Part shown: in pieces, positions 34,151 to 46,135 of the stretch
Numbering within the stretch: the first letter of the stretch is position 1
Layout of the letters: each line of letters opens with the position of its first letter
DNA from: Cryptomeria japonica
Taxonomy: Eukaryota; Streptophyta; Pinopsida; Cupressales; Cupressaceae
Assembly (NCBI RefSeq): GCF_030272615.1
Contig: NC_081415.1
Coordinates: 374,743,392-374,807,391 of the forward strand
DNA length: 64,000 bases
Reading direction: 5' to 3'
The notes under the pieces: model-generated
The model's input: only the letters and a program-made list of their open reading frames with translations
Databases searched by the model: none
What the model was told of the DNA's origin: nothing
Made by a program: the position numbers and the translations under genes

Positions 34151-36230
34151 TATTGGCAGTTGTTGTGTTGTCATTGATGTCAACTTGTAGCTGGTATGTT
34201 GTCATTGATGATTTGTCTAGAAGGATGATTGTTATCATATGCAAAGATTGTTGGCAGGTGTTGTTTTTGAGTGTTAGGTGTATGATGGTTGCAAATGCTT
34301 TGTGTTGTGTATGTTCACCTTCTTGGTGTCCGATACACTCAGCATGATGACATTGATGGTATAATGATCATATTATATTAAGATGAGGATTAGATGCATT
34401 GAGATGAGGAATATTAAGATGAGAATTATATGCATTGAGATGAGGAATATTAAGATGAGGGTTAGATGCATTGAGATAAAGAATATTAAGATGAGTATTA
34501 GAAACATGGCAATAAAATGTATGTGACTGTGATGATCTTATACATGCTACAAAATTGTGGTTTATCTCTATTGAGTGAGAAAATGATGTTTTCGGGACAT
34601 TCGGGTCCTTGGAAGATTGATAGTGTAAGTAGTTGCAAGAATGTATGATGAAAACAGATTGGAAGAATGCTCCGCATTCCTCCGCATTTGTTGATTTGGT
34701 CTTGTAGATTTGAACATAATGTGTATGCTCATTGGACATTGCACTCATATCTTTTCGAGTCACTGGTGTTGTAGTTGATGTGTTTGGTAATTTCAGTTTA
34801 TTGGCAATTTGGCTGTTTGTTAGGGTTGGTCTGAAAAATGCTCTGCATTTCTCTACATTGATGTTTTTGGTGCTGCAGCTTGGAGGACATCTTTGTAATG
34901 CTCATGTTGTGTCTCAGTTGAAGTTTGAGGTGCTAGTGTGGTTTGCAAGAGTTGATAATGATGTTCTATGCATGAGTGTGTCTTCTGGCCTTTTGAAATG
35001 AAGTGCTTTGTATCTGTTTGTGTTGCACTAGCATGTTTTTGACGCGATAGTGAGAAATAAGTATTTGGGAATGTTGTTGGATGTTCAAGGAATGTTTTTA
35101 TGTGCTCCTATTGACGTTGGATGATTTGTTTGGTGTTGCATTGTGTCAGATGTTAGCTGTTCAAGGTAATTGCTTTGGTTCGGTTGAGAAAATTTGTTCT
35201 CTTGCTTGCAGTGTATCCTTGGGTGTCTCCGCTTGCTTTGGAGATTGTGTTGTGTTGTACTTGGGTCCTACTTTGGTGTGTTGTGATTAGCATTGGTTTA
35301 GTTCTTTTGGAAGATATGTTTTTGGGCCTATTGGTCATGTGTTACAGTATTTATCTACACATTACCTTATTGCCGACTTTGGAGGATGTGTGCTAGTGTG
35401 TATTATGTTTGGGGCCACTTGGAAAGATGTTATATGATGTTTTAGGTCGTCTCTATCTCTTGGATTGGACCGCTTTCACCAAAATTGTGCTTTGGTGGCC
35501 GACTTGATAGGATTCTTGTGCTTTGGTGGCCGACTTGATAGGATTCATTTGTCCTTTGTTCTGACCGACCTAATTGATTTTTTGTGTTGAAGATGGTATA
35601 TATAGAAGATCAAATCTTTGTGAATGTGTGGCATGTGTGTGTGAATCAAAAGTTTGCATGTGCACGTACAAGGTTATATCATTTGCAGAGTATGCGATGC
35701 TAAGTTGAGGCAAAGAAAGTGTGTGGTGAATGTTTGGAAGTGGGCTGTTTGAGATAGAGATTCAAGGGCAACTTCATACTTGGAGATTGCCGGAGGTAAT
35801 ATTGCTGAAATCTCATTCTTCTTGATTCATATATTCATGTACCTTTCTCAAAGGTAGTGAGTTTTCCTAGCAAGTTCTTTGTATCTTGCCCTGAGGCAGT
35901 GAGTCTTAGCGAACAAGTCCCTTGTATCTTGCCCTGGGGTAGTGTACCTTAGACTGCAAGTCCTTCTGGGAGCAGTAAACTTCCTTGGTATTGAGCCTAA
36001 AACAAATATTGTAATCTTGTTCATATATTGTGAGTTAACTCTCACCATGGTTTTTCCCTGTTTGGGTTTTCCACGTAAATTTGATGCTCTCTTGTGTACG
36101 GTGTTCATTGTTCTTATCTTTCATTGCTATTAATGAGTTTATTGATAAGTTGATATTGATTTGTGGTATAAAATTGAAGTGTTTTTTTTTCAAGACTGAT
36201 TCACCCCCCAGTCTTGGGGTGTGTTTAACA
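34151..36230 (+). mobile_element. Solo LTR S1 (2.08 kb) in C3
   Basis: Perfect target duplications AACTC (34146-34150, 36231-36235). Starts TATTGGCAGT (TG changed to TA) and ends GTGTTTAACA, with a TTCACCCCCCAGTCTTGGGG stretch just before the end like that of C1 and H, so a copia-type LTR. No coding region. It contains a 36-bp tandem repeat near its start. Confidence 0.88.
34377..34510 (+). repeat. 36-bp tandem repeat in S1
   Basis: About 3.5 copies starting ATTAAGATGAG at 34377, 34413, 34449 and 34485, an exact 36-bp step. The open minus-strand frame across it is only a product of the repeat. Confidence 0.92.
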
Positions 36231-36235
36231 AACTC

Positions 36236-37493
36236 CTGGCATGTTTAGGTTGAGAATTAAAATACCATCACCTAACCGCAAACCTCAACACCTAGGCAAT
36301 AATGTAGGAGGCCTAAGTTTGTCATGTTATAAGTTGTACTTAAAATTACATTTGATTTGTTCAATCAAATGTGCCTCAATACATGTAATGCTGATATCAT
36401 CTACATAAATGACTAATGCTAATATCATCTATATATAAATTGGGATCTAAAGAACTTCTCTAAACCCTTGTTCATCCAAATATTCATTTATTTTTATGTA
36501 CTATGCCTTGGGTGCCTACTTCAAGTCATAAAGAGCCTTTGTTAGTTTGCATACACAATGCTCCTTTCTTGCAAGTCATGTACACTTCTTTCTCCAAGTC
36601 ACCATTGAGGAAGGCATTCTTTTTCTATCCAACCAAACTATGCTACTATGGCTAGAACTAGACAGATGGTGCTCATCTTTGTTGTAGGAGCAAAGGTCTC
36701 CTCATAATCAATACCTTTTCTTGCGAGAATCCTTTAGCCATCTATTGCGCTTTGTACTTGTCAAGTGTACCATCAATTTTGTACTTGACTTTGTAAACCC
36801 ATTTGCAGCCAATGGGTTTCTTTCCTAGTGGAAGATATGAAAGAACCCAAGTCTTATTTTTCATAAGACTTTGATGTTTGGTTTCCATGGCCTCTTCCCA
36901 TCCAAGTTTACCTTTTGCCTCTGCAGTATCTTTGGGTTCATAAACACCCTGAATGTTAGCCATAAGAGCAAAGTTAATTCTATTCTGCTTGCTCTTGCCT
37001 TTGGATGATCTACCCTCAATCATTTCATCATCCTGAACCTCACCATTGAGTTTTTCCTACCACTTAAGTCTCTTTGTAGAAACCCCTTCATCCAAATCAG
37101 TATGGCCATCATGACTTGGGCTGCTTGGTACTACATGATCTGGATGCTAATCCAAGTACTCCCAAAGAAAATCCTCTAGTATTGGTTTCAGCATGGGAGA
37201 TTCAACATGCTCAAATAAAGATTCATGATGAGAATCATCCCTGGATTTGATGGAGCCAGTGGAAGATGAACACTTGAATCTGTAATCTTGATCTGAGAAG
37301 AAAGCTGAAAAGGCCCAACTTCTTCATTGATCACAACATCTTGGCTAAATGTCAAGCAGTTAGTGTCCACATCAATTAACGTAGGATTTATGATTGTCAT
37401 TGTACCTTGTAAGCATCAACTTTTGACTCTTAGAGTCCAATTTGGTTCTCTTTGCATCTAGAACCCACACATATGTAGTATAACTAAAAACCT
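36236..37493 (-). pseudogene. C3 reverse transcriptase and linker
   Basis: The minus-strand frame 37023-36742 contains WEEAMETKHQSLMKNKTW and GCKWVYKVKY, the start of copia RT. The active site YVDD is intact at 36396-36407. Stops and frame changes separate the parts. The linker to the integrase (37400-37188) is open but weakly conserved. Confidence 0.85.
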
Positions 37494-39318
37494 TGTAATG
37501 TTTTCTAGCATGTGCTATTTGATGTTGTCGTTAGCCTATTTCTCCATGGTCTCGTAGGCTAACCAGGACATTAAAGGGATCTTAAGAATATTTGGCCTAG
37601 ACAGTTTCTATTTTAGGGAATTCCGAGATGATTTGGTATGGTTTTCAGATACTTACTATTTTTAGTAAGTCGGTGTTGGGCATCATCAGGATCAGTTGGC
37701 CAAGTTACTATTTATAGCATTATCAGTGGAATTGTTTCTGATGATTATTTCAGTTGTTGCTATAGTCCGGGGATATTTGATTAAGTAACGATAAGTTATT
37801 AACTTATAAAGTTAAATTAAATATTTAACTTTATCGTTACTTTAATTTATTAATAAGGGGACTATTAAAGGCCAAATGAAATAAATTAAGTGCAAGTTTA
37901 AAGTGGCCTTTATTTAATTAAAGAAGATGGGGTATATTCAAAAGAAATATATTTTGATTTTAGTTAATTAAGTCAATTATCACTTTATGACTAGTGAATT
38001 GTACCCCTTAGCCTAGTCGCACAACGTTGTTTTAAAAGGGGGGGCCTTTATGTCCTTTTGTGGGGCTTATTTATGAAGAAATGTTTTATCCCACATTGGT
38101 TAAGCGAGTGAAAGAGCTCTTGTGAGAACGTTATAAAGAGATTGAACCACTCACTTTCAGCATGCTTGGTTGATTGAAGAAATTACTTGTTTAGTTTGGA
38201 GGAGATAATCTTCCTGGGGCTTTGAGGATGAAATCCCTCTTAGCTATCAATCTCCACGCTGTTGCAATATACAGTCTGGGGCTTTATTTGGTGCTTGCAA
38301 ATCAGAGAAGACTATTATGCACAATGAATGGTGAATAGTGAATTGCTACAATGGTGTGAATAGTAATCCGCTACAGTAACTTGAATATTGAATTCGCTAC
38401 AGTAGCGTGAACAGTGAACTGCTACAGTGACGTGATCATCTCCAGCAGTAGTGAACAGAGGATTGCTGAGCATTGAGTTTCAAGGTAAAGCATATTGCTT
38501 GAGGTATCAATTTCTTCCATTTGCCAATATTACAGCTGCCAGGAAAGGGTTCAATCTGAGGTTTGGGTTTGAAATGAGGAGTGCCAAGGGTTAAGTCTGA
38601 TCTGCTGTTGGAGACTAAGTATTTCCATTGGTTTTATTGCAACCCTAGACTGTTGTACATGTTCAGGACTCCTTGCTGCAGTGCCACACTGTTTGGGAAT
38701 CACAACTAGGGTGTTATGCATAACTGGAGATTGCCATTCAGGTCTGTGAACCCAATGTAGGTGTTGTAACAGTCATAAAGCATATCAGAACTGAATTGTA
38801 TAAGTCTGGAAGTGACTGTGATCTGCCGTGCTAGCATAGAGGAGCCATAGCAACAGCTGAGAGCAACCATACAGGTCTGCAATGCAGTGACTGGGTACCA
38901 TACAGTGTTACAGCTGCAAAGTCAAGGGTTTAGATATGCTGCTGTATTCTCAATAATCTTTATCATGCTGGAGCAATAAATTGGTATGCAAAACATTGTG
39001 TTATTGTTACATATTAATGGAATCGAACTAGACATCGGCTGTTAATGATTTCTCAGAACTGCTGGTGTTTTGAATAATAGATACATCTGCTGTTAGCTTC
39101 AGTTTTATCAGTAATAAAATAAGTTTATGTGTGTATTGGATCCCATACTGTTATATACGCTTATGTCCTATCTTAGTGAGTAGCAATAAACAAACATATA
39201 CATCTGCAAATTTAGATCAAATCAGAAAATCAGTAATCAGCTTGCAAGTAAATTGTTTGACAAAATTACTGTGAGTGGAAGGCACAAAAATTGTTCTAGA
39301 ACAGGGGGTGTCCTTACA
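37494..39318 (+). mobile_element. Solo LTR S2 (gypsy type, 1.8 kb) in C3
   Basis: Starts TGTAATGTTT, ends GTCCTTACA. Flanks AACCT (37489-37493) and TACCT (39319-39323) match at four of five bases. Related to LTR1 and, by the shared hairpin at 37651-37670 (ACTTACTATTTTTAGTAAGT), to L2. No coding region. Its middle has several CTACAGT words with TGAACAGTG or TGAATAGTG (38340-38430). Confidence 0.82.
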
Positions 39319-40090
39319 TACCTTCAATTGACTAATCTTTGGGTTCCTCCCTAATCTATCTTCGTTTGGGTTCTTCTCCTTCATTGTTTGTGTTAGAGAC
39401 CTGCTGAGAAGATAAACTGTAGTGTAAAATGCCTCTGCCTAAAACTTCTTGGGAACACTATGGTTCTCCAGCATACAGTGGGCCATCTTCGTAATATTAC
39501 GGTTCCATCCCTCAACTACTCCATTCCATTGTGGAGTATAGGGTGTGGTGAATTGACGTTTGATATCGTGTTTAGCACAAAAGTCTGTGAATTCATTTGA
39601 ACAAAATTCGCTTCCATTATTGAACCCTTGAGTGATTATTGAACAACTAGACTCTTTTTCTACTAATGATTTGAACTTTTGAAATTCTTTAAACACTTCT
39701 AATTTTGCTTTTAGGAAAAAAACCTACGTTTGTACTACTGAAATCATCTACAAACAAGAGAAAAATTCTTAGCACCAGTGACCGATGTTGTATTTATTGG
39801 TCTACAAACATCTACATGAACCAACTGAAGGATCCTCAGTGCTCTCCAAGCTCATCCTTCTGAAAATGGAGTTTTGTGTTGCTTTCTTGCTTGGCAAGCT
39901 CTTCAAACACCTTGTATTTGTTGCTTTATTTTAAGTAAACCTTATACCATATTCTCCCGATCCAACTGAGAGAGATAAGTCGAGATGCCCATAACGTTAA
40001 TGCCAAAGAGTATTGATAGGAGATGAACAATTGGCTACCAATGCGCAATCTTGAACCTCACTAGTGTTGACAAGCCGATACAAACCATGA
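39319..40090 (-). pseudogene. C3 integrase
   Basis: The minus-strand frame 39696-39439 shows GSEFCSNEFTDFCAKHDIKR and TPYTPQWNGVVEG, the second half of the copia integrase core with its glutamate. Further upstream pieces are damaged. Confidence 0.75.
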
Positions 40091-40094
40091 TCAT

Positions 40095-40610
40095 CTATGC
40101 CAATTGCGATGATTTCCTTGGACTCCTTGTCAACAACATGGCACTTGTTTGTGTGTGCTGAAAATGACTTTCAACTTGGGATAGTGGGGCATCATAATTT
40201 GACTCATTGAGAGAAAATTGAGCTCCATGCCCGACACATAGTATATGTTGAAGAAAATAAGTTTTCCCTCTAGAAGTTATTTGAACATTGCCTTTGCCAA
40301 CAACTGTAAACTCCTCACCATTATTGAACATCACTAAATTGGAGCAAGCCGTGTACTCTGTGAACCAATTCTTCCTGTTAGTAAAATGTTGAGACACTTT
40401 ATAATCAATAGACCATGTATAAGAGTTTGCATGATTTGTTGGTTGTTTGGCCATGAAAGCATAGAAGGCTAACTCTTTTTGCTCAGAATGCTTTGTGACA
40501 TGAGCCTTTTGTGGAGGCCCTCACAGATTGGATATCTTTTTAGCCAACCTTTTCATGCAGTGCTTCTCCATATCACCAAGTATACCACAATAGTGATGTG
40601 ATATTTTTCA
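40095..40610 (-). pseudogene. C3 protease and gag zinc knuckle
   Basis: The minus-strand frame 40454-40095 has YTWSIDYKVSQHFTNRKNWF, where the protease DSG is changed to DYK, so it is inactive. Just upstream (about 40600-40555) a gag zinc-knuckle-like CGILGDMEKHCMKR is readable. Confidence 0.7.
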
Positions 40611-40900
40611 AATTCTTCAAAGTATCATCGAAATTCCCTTGTGCTTGTCCTTGGCTACTAAGGTCTATTCTACACTTGTTGAATCACTATTTCTACCAAA
40701 CTGCTTCTTCCATCTTTCCTATTGCAAGAGTTTTTACACAAATCATCAACCTTCAGATCAACACTTATAGATGTGATGTTGGGTGTTTCTATGAAACACT
40801 CATATGACTTGTAAGCTTTTCAATGTTATAACCACCATGTCTTCTTCTATCGTGGGAGCAATGGCTTGCACTTGATTGCGAATGTCTTTGATCTTTAACG

Positions 40901-41995
40901 CAGAGTCTCTTAGACTTTGTTATTTGTTTATAGGTTTATAGACTTTGAGTTATTTCATATTATTTATAAAAATTATCATTTTCATTGTGTCATCAAAGTT
41001 CAAAAAAAATAAAAAATAAAAAATAATAATAATAAAAAAAATTGTTTGACGAATGCATTTTCGACAACGACCGACATTTGATTAAGGTTTGCATATATGA
41101 GTCTCATAGTCAAATTCGATTGAGCTAGCTATAGATAATTGGAGGATGGAGGCATTGAAGGTTGGAGGTCAATCAACGACCTCTCGTTAGTCATCAACGA
41201 TGGGTCCGCATGCATGATATGTTGACATGTACAATATGTAGTTTGTTTTTTTTCTTCATCTTTTTAGTATGGTGTGAATGTTGAACAATGATTGTATTGG
41301 AGAGCAGATGACTGTAGTGGTCCTCTGACTGCGGTGATTCTCTGACTGCTGTACTTTGTTGGAAGATGATTGTTCAATGAATACGTTCATTGGAAATGGT
41401 GATATGTGCAGCAAGATCTAGATTGTAGTATGCAACATGATATGATTCACTTTTCAGTGTTCTTGGTCGTACAAATAAGTGGAAATTTCACATTGTGGTG
41501 AGGGGGGGGGATATAATAACCAATGTTCCATTCCCATTTTGTGCCAAAATGACTAAAGTCAAGGGCAGCTTCCAGTGGCAGTTGTCTATGCCGTTCGAGA
41601 TTGAGTGGCAGCGATCGATAATAGTGCTACAATTAAGAACATCGTGTTCTTATGGAATGTAATGTGAAACCTTTTCTAGTATGGGTTTTTCAGATTTGTG
41701 ATATGTGTGTTGATTTCTATATAACCTCCCTGATGTACAAGAATAGTGGCGAACAAAAGCACTGGAGTAAGTCAGTTCATGGCTCTTGAAAGGGTTTGTG
41801 AGAGGATCCAGAAAACCACATGAGGTGGACAGTTGATGGGTTCTTGTTCACGTCAAGGTTTGTGGTAAGCCTATTTAAAACCATTGAAGGAGAGAGACTT
41901 TCTTGTGTATCAAGGTCATGAGCCACAAGAGTTGGTCTTTCCTTGCAGATGTAGGGTGTGAGTTCTTACCATGTTCACACTAAGGGGGAGGGGAA
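40901..41995. other. No gene seen
   Basis: Contains an A-rich low-complexity run (41008-41042) and a G run (41503-41511). The last bases (41982-41995) form a purine tract before the LTR at 41996, so part of this stretch may be the non-coding 3' end of an element. Confidence 0.4.
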
Positions 41996-42545
41996 TGTTG
42001 GGAATTGTATTGTTAGGGTTCATATGGACAGCATTATTAATATGGTTAATAATATAGAATTATGTACATTAATAATAAGTTGTTGAGAAACAACTTAATA
42101 TTAAACTATAATAAGTGTTTGTTTGTGAGTTGTTAAAACAACTCACAAATATAAGGTAGTGGTTATAGGAGGTAGAACAACCTTCCTATTATATAGGATA
42201 TGAAAAATCCTATATATGTATATAATTCATATTATATGGCGTGTGAAGAAATATTATATTATTGTGAGCATAAAAATATAAGTGAGTTGTTAATGCAACT
42301 CACATAGAGATTTAGGAGTGAGAATAGGAGGGAGAGAATAAAGGTGGTTGAACAACCCACCTAGATTTAGTGTGAGATGTTAGTGGAGTTGTTATAGGAG
42401 TTATATAACTCATATTATATATTTGTGGTTCGTAACATTGAAAATGGGATGGAATAGAAGAAGAATAGAAGCAATTTATTTTGTGTATAAATTTTTTCTG
42501 TGACTTCTATACTTCTGTCTATATTTCTGATAGAAAGAAACATCA
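41996..42545 (+). repeat. Copia-like LTR, about 550 bp
   Basis: Starts TGTTGGGAAT after the purine tract AAGGGGGAGGGGA and ends GAAACATCA. What follows (ATTATGTCAGAG) looks like a damaged methionine primer site. AT-rich, no coding region. Partner LTR and target duplication not found. Confidence 0.5.
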
Positions 42546-42701
42546 ATTATGTCAGAGTAACACAACAAAAGCTAATTAAGGAGGATCTTAAGGTTACAAA
42601 TCTCCAAGAGTTGTTTTGGGACCTTCATATTTGCAAAGAATTCAGTTGACAAGACTAAAACTGACATTGCTTGAGGACAAGCAATCTCGGACAGGGTGGA
42701 C
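42546..42701 (+). other. Short segment ending in a possible gypsy polypurine tract
   Basis: The bases before the next LTR (ACAGGGTGGAC) may be the 3' end of a gypsy interior. Too short to assign a domain. Confidence 0.35.
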
Positions 42702-43039
42702 TATAGTGTCCCCTTTTTGAAATAGGATTTTTAATAAATAATAATAATCAAATTTAAATCTAGTAAAATAAAATATAATTAAATTTAGTTGAGTTTAATG
42801 AAGGGTCTAAAAGCATGAAATGAAGAGTTGTGACTCTCTCAAATATGAGACATAAAAGGGATAAGAGTTCATGTGAAAGGATATGGAGGAAGGAAAAAAG
42901 AATGGAGCATGTGAATTAAGGAAGGACTAATTGAAGAAAAAAGGAATGGGAAGAAAATAAGGAGATGACTCTTTCAAAGGGCAGAAACAATGAAGGGTTG
43001 TACTCTTGGTGATTGTGAGAGGTTGTGACTCTTTCAAAA

Positions 43040-43942
43040 TGAAAGATACCAAGTGAAAACTTGCAGATCTAACTTTCAGATTTAATTTCAACAGTAAATA
43101 CTGACGACAGTTCTCATTAAACCAATAGCAATACACAGGCTTCCATTGCATAAATAACTCAATAGAATTCAGATGTAGAGATAATTTTTTTTTTCAGGAT
43201 TTATATCAAAATGACTCAAAATTTCATGCTTGTATCAACTCCAGCTAATATGGTGGTTTGGTGAAGTTGATTTGAGTCTATGCACCTTAAAGTGGTGCGG
43301 TCCTCTCTTCCCACAAACACTTCTGAATAGCTATTGAGCTTGCTGCCTGTGCAATACCCTTAGATCGGACTCCTGATGCAGTCTACTACAGATGCTATCT
43401 TTACTCAGGTTGTTTGGTTGATGGAAGATTGTGCGCCTTGGCAGTGGCACACCTCACACCAATTACTGCTGATTGCATCCTCAGCTACAATGCCACTAAA
43501 TCATGCCTGCAAAATGTGTCCCTGCTGGTGAATGCACTTGATATTCTTGGTGCAGATGGATGGAGTCAAAGTGGTAACAGCAAGTGAGGTTGACATCCCA
43601 CTTGATTTGTGCCCTAGGGTCTTCATCCCAGAACGAATCATGCACAAGGCTTAATCATTCTTCACTGCCCAACTTTCAAAACAAACCCATATAAATACTA
43701 ATTCTTCCTAAGGTTGGCTTTAGGGATTTAGCTGCCTCAAAATACAACAAAGTCGGCCAAGAGCTGTTTTAGAGAAATTATAATATTATTTAATACCACT
43801 ATGCAAGCTGGCCTAAGCAAAATAATGAATAATGTCATTTATTCCTAATTTTGAAATATTTTTTATATAAAACTTATTTATCTATTCTAGAAACATTAGC
43901 AAATAAAAAGGGGCTGACTTCCTTCTAAGCGGGGACATCACA
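43040..43942 (-). mobile_element. Nested solo LTR, 903 bp, minus orientation
   Basis: Perfect target duplications CAAAA (43035-43039, 43943-43947). On the minus strand it begins TGTGATGTCCCC and ends TCTTTCA. The host repeat reads on across it. No coding region. Confidence 0.85.
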
Positions 43943-44199
43943 CAAAAGGTGGAAATGATGAAGGTTGTACTCTTTCAAAGGGTAGTAATGTGAAAGGTTG
44001 GGACTCTTGCAAAGGGTAGACATGATGAAGAGGTGTGACTTCTCCCTCACATTGGGAGATATAAAAGGGAGAAGGTTTCATTTAAGGACATAGAGATCCA
44101 TTTGGAAAATAATTTATTATTCTCAAAAGGCAGGTGACTCAATTCTTATGAAAGGTGGCGACCCTTTCACCAATAAAGTATAAAGGAGAAATCATTCCA

Positions 44200-44575
44200 A
44201 GCATTCAAGGATCACTTATCAATCATCACTCACCAATACATCAAATCAGCACCCACTCAATCATCACTCTTCACTCTATGAATTCAACATTCATTCAATC
44301 ATCATTCACCAATATATCAAATCATCAAGTCAAAGGAAAGTATCCAATCATTCATCAGTTATTAATTGTGAATAAAGAATCAAGCAAATAAACCAACAAT
44401 CAATTCTTCCATCAATTCAATCAGTCTAATATCAATCGTTTAAACATCCATCATGCAAACAACCAATATTCAAACATCAACTTTTCAAGCATCAACCATT
44501 GTATCATCAAATCATTAAAATCATCAAACATTCAAGTATTATTAAGCATTCACTCATCAATTCTTCAAAGAAATA
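44200..44575 (+). repeat. CAATCATCA-rich low-complexity tract
   Basis: About 375 bp with many repeats of words such as CAATCATC, CATTCA and ATCAA, poor in G. The open frame at 44155-44391 follows from the missing G and is not taken as a gene. Confidence 0.75.
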
Positions 44576-44789
44576 ACAGTAAAGAGAAATCAATCAACCA
44601 ACAATATATATGCATATGTAATTCTAGACTCTAGTAATCTGCTCAAGAAATATTTAATAAGATTATTTAAGATTGTAAGAGGTATTTATTAACATTTATT
44701 ATAGATGATTTCCTTTAAGTAATCTATTTTGAATTTATAATAATATCTTTCAAATAGGAAGGATGGCCAACCTTTTGAGTTCACGAGAT

Positions 44790-45190
44790 ATTAAGCACGC
44801 CACCACAAGATGGATGGACTAGAAATCCTGCTATACTCATGGGCCAAGAGGTGCTGAGTACTAGAAGTCCAATAATGTCGTTGAGCTTGAGTATCTTATC
44901 AAGCACACCACCCCAAGATGGATGGACCAGAAATCATGCCATGCTCGTGAGATGGGAGGTGAAGGAGCAATCTTGGGCTTGATCAAGGATGGTGCTTCTC
45001 TAAGGTGGATCGAGGGATTGAGTGGATCTGAGATCCTGCCCTGTTCATGGGCTAGGAGGCTAATGAGTGCTCCTAGGCTTGAGGGACTTTTCAAGTATGC
45101 CACCTCAAGATGCATGCTCGTGGGTCGGGATGCGTATGAGTGCTCATGGACTTGGGGGTCTTCTCAAGTACACCACCTTGAGATTGATGG
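44790..45190 (+). repeat. Degenerate tandem repeat of 75-110 bp
   Basis: Four to five units built around CACCACCCCAAGATGGATGG, then a GAAATCCTGC-like and a CTCATGGGC-like word, starting near 44793, 44903, 45005, 45088 and 45166. Unit length varies. Confidence 0.7.
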
Positions 45191-45568
45191 ACAAGAATCC
45201 AGCTGCACTTTTGCAATACAATGACAAGCATCCTTGAGATTGTGGTTTGCAAAAAATTGCAATGAATTTGTAATATGGTTACTATGAGAATATGCCTTGG
45301 AATAGTTATTAAAGCTATTGAGGTATTTTGATTCAAATAGGAAGGATGACTATATGAATTTAGATTTTATCATGGATTATTAATGCTTAATGATTTTTAT
45401 GTCAGTTTCTAGTGATTAATACTGTTTGCAGGACGTAACCCAGGATTATTATATAAATGGTATTTCAAATTGGTAATTTTATGTTCATAATGTTTTGTAT
45501 TTCTTATTTTAATGTGGAATTGCTATTTTAGGGTACAAATCAGTAATATCCCAAATGGGGACATTACA

Positions 45569-46135
45569 AACACAAATACAAAACCACCATCTTGAGAGGA
45601 AAGATTGGAAATGTGACAAAGGTCACAAGTTTGCCCCTTTCTGGTGAAAAGTAAGACCAATAAGTAAACCAAAAGCAGAACGTAGTGCACAAGGTGGTAG
45701 AATTGTGCTACGTGGTGCTATTCCATTGACTAATCCAAATATAAATTGGATAAGTAAAATATGGGGAATAATAGCCTTAAAATAAAGATAGATACACCAT
45801 GAGAAAGTTGATATTTATCTGCCTATTGTCCAACACTTGAAAAAGTCCTTTATAAATGAAACATTGAGAAAAACAATAAAAGACATATACTTTGAGAGAC
45901 ATCAAGACCAGGGATGGTTACGACCTCAAAGTTGCAAAGGAATAACCAAAGTAGGCAAAAAATAACTCAAAATTAATGGCTAGACACAAATTTGGGAAAT
46001 TTGGGTGTGTTGATCACACCAAAGCTTTGTATGGCATGGGTACTATCAGGACTCTACTCTATAAGTTAGCCTTGCCTTTTTGTATAACTCCAGATGCTTG
46101 AAAACTTCAGTTCACGTGCTTTCAAACAATTAGAT
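45569..46135. other. No gene seen
   Basis: AT-rich sequence with no recognisable coding region or repeat boundary. Confidence 0.5.

Larger units (their letters stand above)
33355..40900 (-). mobile_element. Ty1/copia element C3, decayed, split by two solo LTRs
   Basis: On the minus strand the copia order is seen from right to left: gag with zinc knuckle (about 40900-40550), protease (40454-40095), integrase (about 40090-39330), connection and RT (37493-36236), and RT end plus RNase H (34145-33360). The breaks are exactly at S2 (37494-39318) and S1 (34151-36230), and the reading sense resumes on the other side of each. Stops and frameshifts are many. Its LTRs were not fixed. Confidence 0.82.
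42702..45568 (+). mobile_element. Gypsy-type LTR with a nested solo LTR
   Basis: Starts TATAGTGTCCCC (a changed TGTAATGTCCCC) and ends GGGGACATTACA, so the two ends are 12-bp inverted copies. The first 170 bp align with the start of the minus-strand LTR 63259-55011. It is split by 43040-43942. It also holds a CAATCATC-rich leader-like tract and a degenerate 75-110 bp tandem repeat. No target duplication was found, so it could be one LTR of a larger lost element. Confidence 0.7.

Noticed and set aside
34368-34763. Minus-strand frame of 131 codons with NIPHLNA repeats
   Set aside because: Product of the 36-bp tandem repeat in S1.
44155-44391. Open frame of 78 codons
   Set aside because: Explained by a G-poor CAATCATC tract.
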